This document shows, piece after piece, positions 51,401-63,400 of a DNA stretch of 64,000 nt. Position 1 is the first letter of the stretch. Each line of letters opens with the position of its first letter. Origin of the DNA: Nocardia sp. NBC_01730 (lineage in GTDB: Bacteria > Actinomycetota > Actinomycetes > Mycobacteriales > Mycobacteriaceae); contig NZ_CP109162.1 of NCBI RefSeq assembly GCF_035920445.1, positions 2,852,001-2,916,000 of the forward strand, written 5' to 3'. The notes under the pieces are model-generated. The model was not told the origin of the DNA, searched no databases, and saw only the letters and a program-made list of their open reading frames with translations. Position numbers and translations under genes: made by a program.

Positions 51401-54400
51401 CACTGTCATGACGCCGGCTGGCTTGTGCCAATCCGCGAACGGCGTCAGCTCCGCCTCGTGGCCGTCGAACTCGAGCACCCACACCCGGCCGTCGTCGCCG
51501 CGGAACATCACCACCGCATGCCCACCGGCAGCACCGAAATCCAGTACCCCCAACACTGTCTTCCCCGCTGCCGCCTGCTCGGCAAGGTCATCCACCGTGT
51601 CGAAGTCGCGCGCGTCGGCGCCCACTGCCTCGGCGGCGACATTGATATCCACCCCGGCTGCGGCGATCTCGCCCTCGGCCACGGGCAGCGGGTGCCGCAA
51701 CCGGATACCACGCTTCTCCAGGAACCGGAACGCCACCGACATACACAATCGCGGTCCGGCCCCGGCGCGGTGTGCCGCCTGCTGGGGTGCGGTGGCGTTG
51801 TCGGTGTCGGCGGACTCGCCGTCCGAAACCGACGACTCGCGGGCGAAAAGTGACGACTCGCGGGGCGGTGTTGCGGTGTGGGGCAGGACGGCCGCGGTTA
51901 CCACGAGGTCGGGGGTCGCGGTGAAATAGCCATCGAAGGTTTCCAGTGGCGGGCCGCCGTCGTTGGCGCTGCGGTCGTCGACCAACAACCGGGCGGTGAA
52001 GGTGCCGGCCACTGGGTCGACAGTGACCAAGATGTTCTCGGAGTTCAGCCGACGTCCGGTCAGCGGGAACCAGGCTTTGAAGACGCTCTCCTTGGCGGAC
52101 ATCAACAACGAGCCCCACCGGATGCGGTCGCCCCGAGCGGCAAGCTCGCGCAGGTGCTCCTGTTCCTCCGGCCGCAGCCCAGTGGCCGGACCTTCTTTCA
52201 TCAGGAGCATGCTGCGTTCCGCGTCGATACCGAGGGCCCGCAATTCGGCCGACAGCGCGGCCGCCGCAAGGTAATACCCGCGAGTATGGGTGATCGAGCC
52301 GATGACCCCCGTCTGCCATTCCGGTGCCTTCATGGCCAGGGCGCTCATGCCCGGGGTGGGCTCCGGCCGCAAGATCGGCACCTCCGGGAGACCGAGGCGC
52401 GCCAGGGCGCGGCGGGCGCAGGTGCGGCCGTTGACGATCTCTCGCACCCGATGCGGCGGCGTGCCATCCTGCAGCAGCACCTGCTCCGCGGGCAGCAGCT
52501 CCGCAGTCGGGTCGTCGCCGACGATCTCCACCGCCGCAACCCCGGCGGGCAGCCCGACCCGGTCGGCGATGGCCACATCGAAGTCCAGGTCGCTGACCCG
52601 CACCGGGCTGCCGGGGTGCCCGGACAGCAGCGGGACGTCCAGCACGACCGCGAGATGGCTGTTGTCCGGAACCACGTCATTCGGGGCGATAGGTTCCCCC
52701 GCGGCCGGGATCCCGCGGATGAGGCCCGCCGGCGCCTGACCCGCCGCCACCATCGCCGCACGGTCGCGGCCTTCCCCGAACGCCACCTCCGGCTCGCCGT
52801 TGCCATACACCCCGACACCACACACCCCCACCACACCCACATCCCCATCCCGGTTCTCCCGCTCCGCCGCCCACCTCTCGATCGCCTCCTCCCCCACAAT
52901 CTTTCGCGTCTCACCCGCCGCATCGACCTCCACAACCTCCAACACACCGTCCGCGCTGTGCCACACCCCGAACGCGTGATCACCCATCACCACCGGCCCG
53001 TCGGTCCGACGCACCCCGAACCGCATCACCCCACCCAACGCACCACCGTGGTCCCGCACCCACTGGACGGCATCCATCAGGGACGCGAAACCACCCTCGT
53101 GCCAATCACCACCGATCTCACGAGCAAACGCCTCTTCCTCGACCGTGCTGCCGAGGTTGTCCAACGCCTGCTGCACCTGCGCCGGATCCACTTCCTCCCC
53201 CCGTGCGCGGGCGATGAACTCCACCATCCCGGCCACCACCGGCGGCGCGCACTCACCCGCTCCTACCAGAGGCGGCCGATATCCCAACTCCGCGATCGCT
53301 TCCCACACCCGCGCTGCAGTCGCCTTGCCGACCTGCGGCCCCTCGAGCGTCGGTCCGTAACGCAGCACCCACCCCACCGTGCGCCGGTTCACTCCGACCG
53401 TTCGCGCCACATCGTCCTGCGTCACGGTGTTCTGCGCTACCCGCGACCGTCGCTGACCGGGCCGCAACATCCAGAATTCCCGAACCACCGGATCCACTTC
53501 GAGGCCCACCACGTCTGCTGCCGCTATCACCCGCCGCGCAGTGGTTCCGCTGATTCGAGGATCCCTCGCGAGCACCCGCGACAACGTCGACTGATTGATC
53601 CCGAGCAGATCCGCCACGACGTTCTGTGTGAGGCTTGCCAGGGCGTCCCCGAGCGCTTCCTGCACCCCCTGGGCCAACGCCTCGACAGTACTGCCGTCCC
53701 ACCAGGTCATCATTTCCGGCCGGAACCTGATCTGCCGCCCTTCGGCGGCTTCCGACCGGGTCACCGCCGATGCGGCCGATGCCCGTGGCAGGCCGCGCGC
53801 GAACCGCGCCCGCAGCCATCTTTGCCGTGCCGGTTCCAGATCCCGCAGGCACCCCTCGACGACGCTCCGGCTCGCCACTGCCACGGCCTGCAGAAGCGAT
53901 GTCCTGGGTTTCGCGGCGGCCATGACCGCGACCAGCAACCTCGCCCGGAATCGTTCGAAACTCACATCCTTGCGGGAGATTCCGTCGCCCAGATACACCT
54001 CCAGCATGGCCATCACCCGACGGATCACCTCAGTCGCCTTGGCTTCGGGCAGCTGCATCGTTTCCACCGTGAACGCAACCGCCTGATGGAACTGCTCGCG
54101 CACCTCGGCGAACGGCATCGTCTCCGCGACCGCGGGACGGTATGGCGCGGTGCCGTAACCCCGTTCCGCGGCGAGGGTTTCCAGGAGCTCCTGATAGGGA
54201 GCGCGAACCGCCGCTGGCACGTCGATCCCCATCCGGTCCGCCTCCGCCAGCACCAGCGCTGCCTTCTCCCAATGCACCGAGCCGTAGTTCCGCAGCACCC
54301 GAGAAACAACGCCCGGGCTCACCCCGACCCGCTCTGCCAAGGCGACCAGCGTGGTGTTGCCCGACTGCACCGGCAGCCTGATCCCGAGTTGGTCGGCAAC

Positions 54401-57400
54401 GTCCGCCACCGCTGTCCAGACCCCGCGATGCACTTTCCGGCCGTCGAAGACATGCTTCACCCGTTGTCTCGACACCCCGGTCGCACGGGAGACGACAGTC
54501 GCCCCTGCGGGCAGGACCAAACCGAGGCCGTCCCCCTCGGGGCCTAGACCACGAAGCACCCGGCAACCCAGGCTTTCGGCACCCGCGACCGCCTGCTGCC
54601 GATTCGTGGCAGATGTCCCCCTATCGTCACCGTTGAAGACCTGCGCCGCCACGTCTCTCTTCAACGCGGCTTTCTCCGCCACATCGATCAGCCGCACCTT
54701 CAGTTCGCTGCGACGCAACCGGAGTCCCACCCGGCGAGCGGCATTCAGGATCCGTTGTCGTACCTCCGGTTCCACCTCGGGCTCGCCGAGGATGCCGTCG
54801 ACGACCTGATAGACCGTCTCTCGATCCACCCCGGCCAGGCGAGCCACATCTGCCGCGGTCGCCCGCCGCACCGTCCCCACAGGCGTGTGCAATGGACTGC
54901 CACCGTCGGCCAGCAGCCCGGCCACCACAAGCTCGGCCACCGTGCCAAGGGTCGTACATCGGACCCGCAACGCCGCGGCATCCAGTCCGTCGACCTCACC
55001 GAGAAGGTCGACGGCGGCCCCGCCGTCGAGGAGCCACCGCCGCATCCTCTGCAGTTCATCGGCAGGGAACCGGCCCGCACCATGACGCCGCACTATCGCG
55101 GTGAGTCCAGCAGGGTCGTCCGCGCAGGCAGCGGCGACAACCGCGAGTGCTTCGGCGACGGTCCGGGTGTCCACGCCGATCACATACTCCGCCAACCGCA
55201 AGACCGCCGAACGCTCCAACGACTCGACAGTCGCTGTGTCACAATCCAACTCGGCCGCGATGACGGCGACAGGACGTCCGTGGACAACGCGCGCCTCGGC
55301 AATCACGGCCTCGTCTGCGGAGATCAGCCGGTAGGCACGCTGCCAATACAACGCGACCTTCACCAGCGCCGGATCGTTGCGCTGGGTCTCGACCACCAGC
55401 CTCGTGGCACGAGCGGTGACCTCCGGAGTGACCACGGCGGGCTCGTGCGCCATCCGCCGCAGCGCCGCCGGACTACTCTCCGCCACAACATCATTCGGTG
55501 CGATATGCGCCCCCGCGGCCTCGGCCGGGATGCCGCGGATCGGGCCGGCGGGGGCCTGGCCCGCCTCGATCATCGCGGCGCGGTCCCTGCCCTCCTCGAA
55601 CGCTGTCGCCGGCTCACCATCGGAATACACCCCGATCCCACACACCCCCACCACGCCCACGTTCCCACCCCGATTCTCCCGCTCCGCCGCCCACGCCTCG
55701 ATACCGCTGTCGCCCTGGATTTTTCGCACTTCACCGGCACTGTCGACCTCGACAACCTCCAGGACGCCGTCGGCGTTGTGCCACACTCCGAACGCATGGT
55801 CGCCGAGAATCACCGGACCGCCATCCCGACGCACCCCGAACCGCATCACCCCACCCAAGGCACCATCGTGGTCCCGCACCCACTGGACGGCATCCATCAG
55901 GGACGCGAAACCATCCTCGTGCCAATCACCACCGATCGCACGAGCAAATACCTCCTCCTCAACCGCCGCACCCAGATCCAGCACCTGGCGCAACTGCGCC
56001 GGATCCACCTGCTCACCGCGAGCCCGCGCAATAAACTCCACCATCCCCGCCACCACCGGCGGCACACACCCACCCGGCCCCACGGCCTCCGGGCGATACC
56101 CAATTTCCGCGATCGCCTCCGACAAGCGGTCGGCTGCTTCCTGCGGGGGCGCGGGGTCGGTCGACGATTCGGGGAGTCTGTTCAGGCTCTGGGTGAGGAT
56201 TGCGACCACTCGGCGGGCACCGGTCCTCAGGTGTTGGCGGAAGACAGCGGGCTCCATGCCCAATTCCGCGGCCAGGATGGGCTGCGCCGGCTGGTCTGGG
56301 GCCTGCTGGACCCACAGTGCGACGCAGCGGGCCTGGTCCGAGTTATGGTTCTCCAGCGTGGCGATCGCGGCCTGCAGTGCGGTCAGGTTGTGTTCGTGTG
56401 CATCGGCGAGCATCAGCATGCGCTTGCCGCGCAGCGGCGACTGCACCGACAGGAACCTGGTCAGCCAGGCCGCACCGTTGTCGGCGTGCTCGATCACCTG
56501 GGCTACCGGCAGGCCCAGCTGGGCGGCCACTGTCTCGGCGGACAGCCGGGTGTCGGTCAGCACCATCGACTCGACACATTTCCATTGGATCTCGCTGTTG
56601 CGCCGCAATTTCCGGAGTGCGACCGCCAGCTCCCACGGGCGTTCGACCTGAGCCGGGATCAGCGCGAGCCGCAGCTGGGTGTAGCGCGCTCCCTTCCATT
56701 CGGCAGCGAACTGTCCCAGCACTTCCTGCGCCGCGGCGCGTACCTCGCCGGCGGCCACCGCCAGCTGCCCCGCCAGCTGGGTATGCGATGCAGGTGTGTC
56801 ATGGTCGAACAGGAATTGCAGGACATTCCGTTGCAGTCCGGTGAGTTTCGGCAGCATCATCTGCAAAAGGGCACGCTGCGTGATGTTCGCCATCATCATC
56901 CGCAGCTGTTCGATCGGATCGACCTCCGCCAGAATCGCCTCGGCGGAGTGGCGGTCTTCCCAGAACTGTCGCACCGCTGGATCCACCGGTATCCCCAGCT
57001 CTTCGGCCTTCGCCAATACCCGGAACACCGTCGTCTCCTCGACCGGCTTCCCGTTCAGCACATCTGTCACCATCGCCTCGGACGCCCCCACCGCATCCGC
57101 CACCTGACGGTGTGTCACCCGCCGCGGTGGATCGGGCAGCCCCTGCCAGAACTCCCGAACCCCCGGATCCACCGCGAGCCCCTTCTCGTCTGCCATCGCC
57201 AACACCCGCAACGCCGTCGCCTTGCTCACCGTCCGATTGCGTTGAAACACCCACCTAACTGTTAAATTACTCACTCCCAGTGCATCCGCTACGGCGCGCT
57301 TCGTCACCGGCGGCTGCGGACCGGGCTGCGCCTCCCAAAACTCCCGAACCCCCGGATCCACCACCAAACCCATCCCCTCGGCTACCGACAACACCCGCAG

Positions 57401-60400
57401 CGCCGTCGCCTTGCTCACCACCTCCGGTTTCCGACCCAGCACATTCCACACCGTCGTCCTGCCCACCCCCAGCGCATCCGCAACCTGGCGATACGTCACC
57501 CGCGGCTGCGGATCGGGCTGCGCCTCCCAAAACTCCCGAACCCCCGGATCCACCGCGAGCCCCTTCTCGTCTGCCATCGCCAACACGCGCAATGCGGTCG
57601 CCTTGCTCACCTCCGGTATCCCACCCAGCACATTCCGGAACGTTGACTCAGCCACCCCCACCGCAGCCGCCATCTGGCGATACGTCGCCTGCGGCTGCGG
57701 ATCGGGCTGGCCCTCCCAAAACTCCCGAACCCCCGGATCCACCGCGAGCCCCTTCTCGTCTGCCATCGCCAACACCCGCAACGCGGTCGCCTTGGTGATA
57801 TACGGACTCGCGCACGCCAGCGCCCGCGACACCGTCGCCGTGCCCACCCCCAGCGCATCCGCCACCTGTCGATACGTCACCCGCGGCTGCGGACCTGGAT
57901 ACGTCCGCCAAAACTGCTGAACCACCGGATCCACGGTCAGACCTAGGGTTCTGGCCCACTCCAGCACCCGCAAGGCGGTCTCTCGACTCATCGGTGTGCA
58001 GCTGAGCACCCGCGATACCGTCGCGCCGCTGACCCCAGCCCTACGCTCCAGCTCAGCCTTCTTCCCCCGCGGCCACGGCGCGACCGGGGTCGGGATCGGG
58101 GCATGGGTCGGTGCCTGGATCGAGCTCGAGGTCTGGGTCTGGGTCGGGGTCGGGGTCGGCGATACGAGCGCCTCCTGCACTCGCAAGGCTAATGCTTCCA
58201 CGGCATTGGCATCCAACTCGGCCTGGATGTCCTCGGTGTAGCCGAAACGAGAGACGTGCGCGATGTCCAACTGCGACAGCGCCTCGACCGCCTCGGCCCG
58301 TGCTCGGCCGCGCAGGAACCGCTCCACCAGCCATATCCGCCGCCTCTGGGGCATCTCGCGCACACATCTCTGGATGACCCCCCGATCCGCGGTCGCCAGG
58401 ACATTCCGCGTCGTCCCTTCCAACGCGATCTGCGCCGAGACAAGCACGCGGACCCGAAACATCTCGAAACCCACGTCGTCTGTGCTGATTCCGGCTTCCA
58501 GACGTTTCTCCGTCGTTGCCATCACGCGGTCGACGATCTCGGTGGCGTCGGGTTCGGTCAGCTCCAGCTGCGCCACGGCGGTCCGCACCGTCCGTTGGAA
58601 CTCCGCACGCACCTCGGTAAAGGCCACCATGTTCGGTCCGCCGGGATGCGGCACCGCGCCGTCGACAACCCCCGGACCGCCGATACGGCCCCGGCCATCG
58701 GACGGGCCCGGTGGCGGCGGTGGGGATTTCGGTCGAGTCCCACCGGCTCCGCCGTCGCCATCGTCGTCCGAACCCCAGCCGTCGCGGGCACCGATCCGCA
58801 CATTCGGACCGTGTCGCTTCGGCGGCCCCCCGCCCAGCGGGTGTTCCGCGTCGCCACCGCGCTTGAACACGATCGCATTCACGTCTGCCACCACGTGCCC
58901 GGCGCGCACCGCCCAGGCATCCAGATCCTGCTCACGCACTACACCGCCGTCGACGGTGTTGTCGAACACCACTGTCTCGCCGAGCCGCAACCCCTGCTTC
59001 GGGAACTGCTGCTGCAGCTCCTCGGTCACCTCGACCACGGCGAATGCGTGCGCGCCCACCACTTTCCCCCGATGGACCACATCCATGGCCCCGGCTATCA
59101 GCCCGCCGTTCTCACGCACGTGGACGATCGCCGCCCGCAGCCCCTTCGCTCCCGTGCCGATCGGCTCCACCCGCCAATCGGCATCCAGGCCTCGCGCAAA
59201 ATCCGCCCCGGTCATACCATTCGCGGCGATGTCCTCGTCCACCGTTATCGGACGCACCCCCCGGCCTGTCACCGGCCCCAAGGCTGTTTTGACGATCTTC
59301 TGCACCCAGTTGCCGCAATCCTTCGGCCCCTCCCTCCGCAGGTGTGCAACCACTTCGTCCCGGTCCGGAAGAAGCTCGTAGAAACGGCGCACTTTCGCCG
59401 GCATCGGGTAGCCGAGCTCGTCCGCCGCAGCCAACACCCGCCGTGCTGTCGCTTTACTCACCAACGGACTGCATGCCCGTACCCGTACCACGGTGGACCT
59501 GGTCACCCCGGCCGCGTAAGCCACGTCCTCCGCGAACACCCGTTCGGGCTGAGCCTCCCAGAACTCACGGTCCTCCGGTGTGCTCCCCCACCCTGCCCGC
59601 TCGGCCTCCGCCAACACTCGCAATGCGTTACGTTTGCTCACCTGCCCCGTACTGCGCGTGAACACCCGACTCACAGTCGACTGATCCACACCGATCGCGC
59701 GCGCCAACTGCTCCTCGGTCATGGGCGCCGACCTTGCCAATGGACGGGCACCGATATCGGTGTCTTCGAAATCGACGCCAATTCCGGCGGAGGATTCCTC
59801 GCCGGGGCCCAGCGGGTGCTCGGCGGTGCCGTCGGCATTGAGGACGATGCCGAAAACGCCGACCACGTCGGGTGGATGTACCCACTTCTCGAAGTCGACG
59901 ACGCGGCCGTCTTCTTCCACCACGACCCGGTCGCCGTCCAGGCGCACACACACCGCGTGACCGCCGATGGTACGGTCGGCGAAACCATCGAAGACCATCA
60001 TCGCGATCACCGCACCGCCGTGGGCGGCAACATGGGCACGGACGTCGTCCATGGATGCGAAGCCGCCCTTGTGCAGGTCGGCGCGGACCAATGTCGGCGC
60101 GATGCGCATCGGGGTTCCCGCGGAGCCGGAGCGGAACTGTGCCAGTTCCGAAGGAATTTCGGCACCCACCGCGGAAAACGCGGCGCGGGCGGCATCGTCG
60201 AAGCAGGTGGCCAGCGGCTGCGGTCGGCGCTGGACATCCACCGGGAGATAACCGGTCGCACCGTCCATCGTCCCCTCGGCGAGCACGGTCTCGGCCGTCG
60301 CACCGGCCAGGTCCACCAGGCCGGCGCCCAGGCCACGGTCCAGATGCGTCAGCATTGCGTCCAATTCGGCGACCCGAGTCGCCGCTTCGGCCATGGCACC

Positions 60401-63400
60401 GAGATCACGGACCCGCTCGGCCACCTGCCGCTGCTCACCCTGCAGCAACGGTCCGGCCAACAGGTCGGCGACCCGGTGGTGGGGCAGTTCGCCGGCAGTG
60501 AACGCCAGCTCGGCGCCCTGGGCATTCCGCAGCATCCGTTCCAGCTCGGCGCGAGACCGCTCCCGCATCCGCCGCAGCTGCGGCGGGGGCAGTGCGGGGT
60601 CCTCGTCGAGCCCCACCGCCAGCTGCATGAGTTCGCCGAAACAGGCGTCGCGCCTGCCGGCGAACTGTTTCCGGCGCACGACGAGGTCGTGCAGCCGGTT
60701 CGCGTAGCCGGTCTGCGCGTACCACCGCAGCCGCCACTCGTCATGGTTTTCGGCGGCATCGGCGAAGTCGTGCATGAGCAGGTACCGCTCGGCGGTGTCG
60801 AGCTGCTGCTGCGAGGCGCCCGGCGCGTGTGGCCCGATCTGCCAGGCGCGCACGGTATCCGGGGTCACCGTTGCCGCCGTCCATCCCGGCAGCCGTTGCA
60901 CCTGTGCGGTCAGGTGTGTGCGATGCTCACGCAGCGTGTCCAGCTCGAAACCGGATTGCGAGGTGATCGGCCGCGGATATCCGAACCGCTCCCGGTAGCT
61001 GTTGCTCGCGTCCCGGTAACGGCGGTCGGCCACCTGGTAGTGGGCGTGGGTGCGGCGCAGGGTGGCCTCCGCGTCGTCGAGGCGACGAATCCAGGTGTCG
61101 GCCGCGACGAATTCGTCGAGCGCGGCGATCACCACGCCGAATTGTCGCACCCGTTCGTTCGCCACCGCCCACTCCGGGCTGTCCGGATCGGCGGGCAGTC
61201 CTGGGGGGTGCTGGATCGGGTCCATGGCCAGCAACGCGGCCAGCTCGGCTCGCTCGACGTCCAGCCGGGACCGGTCGGCAGCTCCCGGTTCCACCGGATC
61301 GATTGGGACCAAGAATTCAGCGCTTCGCTGGGCCAGTTCCGCTCGGGCCCGCGTCCGGGCAGCCATGGCCTCGGCACGGAATTCGGCGGTAGCACCGGAC
61401 AGGACGTCCGCCCCATCGCGCCCCCGGTATGCGGTGGGTTCGACCGGCACATCGACCAGCACAGCATGCAGTGCGTCGTACCGCTGCACCAACCGCTCGG
61501 TGTGGTCGACCCCCTTGGCGGGGTCGTTCGACAACCGGCGGATCTCTTCGGCGAGCTCATCGATTCGAGCAGCCTGGGCGGCCTGCCGACGGATCTCGTC
61601 GACCGACCCCACACCCTGTTCAAATCGGGCCTGCGTCCCGTACCCCGCATCGGCAAACGCGCCGAGTTGTTCGTCCAACGTCCGCAGCCGACCGGCTTCG
61701 GTGACCTTGGCCATCAGGTGGTAATACATCCGGAAATCCTCTTCGGCGTCAAGGGATTCCGGTGACTTGGTGGCGTCATCGATCCGCGCCTGACCTTCGA
61801 GGAAAGCGCGAGCGTTCCGGTCGTCCATCAGCGCTTCCGCGGAAATGTCGAACAATCCGGCCACCTTGGCCCGTGCTTCGGAGAGCCTGCCGAACCAGAA
61901 ATTCCAGCCCGACGATCCCAGCGACAACAACTGAGCCACGTAACTGGTCTCGTTCACGTCCAGATCGACCAGCAACGGGCGGAACCAGTCTTCGAGCTCG
62001 CCGATCAATTGTTGCGCCCGCTGCTGTGCATCCCGCCGCAACCCTGCCGTCGGCTCCGGCAACGTGAACGCCCCGACATCCGCGGCGGGGCCTGCGGCAC
62101 CGATCTCCTCGGGCGGTCCGCCATCGTCACGGTGGTTTCCATCCCCCGGCTCCGGCATGGCTCCGATCTGCCCGTCCGGGCCACGACCGGGGCTGGGTCT
62201 GCCCCCGCGCAAGGGTCGTTTGCGGTTGCCATCCTCGTCGAAGACGATGCCGTCGATCCTGCCTATGCCATCCGCGTCGGCCGCCACATCCACCCAGGGA
62301 GGAACCTCCGGCTCGCGCATCTCCAGGATCTGTTGGGTACGCAGCAACAGGTCATCCATCTGCTGCTCGAGGTCGTTCAATGTCACGCTGAGCAATCCGA
62401 ACTCGGGATCATCGGCCTGCGACAGGGCCAGCTCGTCGAGTCGGTCCTCCACCTCGACGAGGTGTCGGCGCGTTGTGCGCCACCGGGCGCGCACCTCATC
62501 GAGCCCGCTGCGCGCCGCACGTAGCAGGACTAGTCGTTCTCGCCACTGTTCGGACACCTCGCGCGCGGCCACCAACTGCGCCTGCACCACCGGGTCGTGC
62601 GGAGCGAGGCCGAGGGTGGCGGCCTGCCGGGCGGCGTCCCACCGCGACTCATGCGCGCTGCGCAAGGTCTGTTCCAACCGGTCGAGCACCATGATCCGGT
62701 CCGTTGCCGCGAAGAACTCAGCGGTGAACTGGTACGCCTCGTCCAGACGTTGCACCGCTCGGAGGACGTTCATCTCTTCCTGGCTGCGCCCGCCCTGTGC
62801 CAGCAGTTCCCGGACTCGACGCGGGGTGAGCTCCCCCACGCCGAGGCCGGTATGGTCCAGCTGAACGAAGAGCTCGACCAACTGAACCCGATCGCCGTCC
62901 AGCCGCTCCAACTCACCGGAATTGTGGGGGTTGGCTCCGCGGGCCTGCATCTGGACGCTGCAGACGGCCAGCCAGGCAGCCTGCATTTTCCGGAATGCGA
63001 CCAGCTCGGGGCCCAGACCGGTGAAGACGGTGACGGACCGCTCGGCGGTGGGCCAACGCTGCGCCGCGCCGGCCAGGCCGTCATCCAGGGCGGACCGCAG
63101 GTCGAGGACGGCGACCTGCTCACGCATCTCCACGAATTGCACTGCCTGCACCTGGAGAATCGGTTCGTCGGGCAGGAGCTCGACCAACTGCTCGCGGGTC
63201 ACCGTCTTCAGGTCGACTCCCGGCGGCAGGTCTGTGACCATCATCACTCCGGCCAACGCGAACCGTTCCCGCAGGGCTGCTTCGCTCTCGACATCCGGCA
63301 CCTGACCGGACTGCGACAGTCGATCCTGTATCTCGCGCAGCTCGTGCGCCGCCCGGCCGAGCCGAGCCGCCTCCGTGGCCACCGACCGGAAGGTGTCGGC

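Noticed and set aside
54755..61765. Long plus-strand open frames opposite the giant gene (two of more than 800 codons)
   Set aside because: They are the complement of repeated GC-rich codons. The minus strand carries the coherent domains, and the plus frames are His/Arg/Pro-rich without folds.
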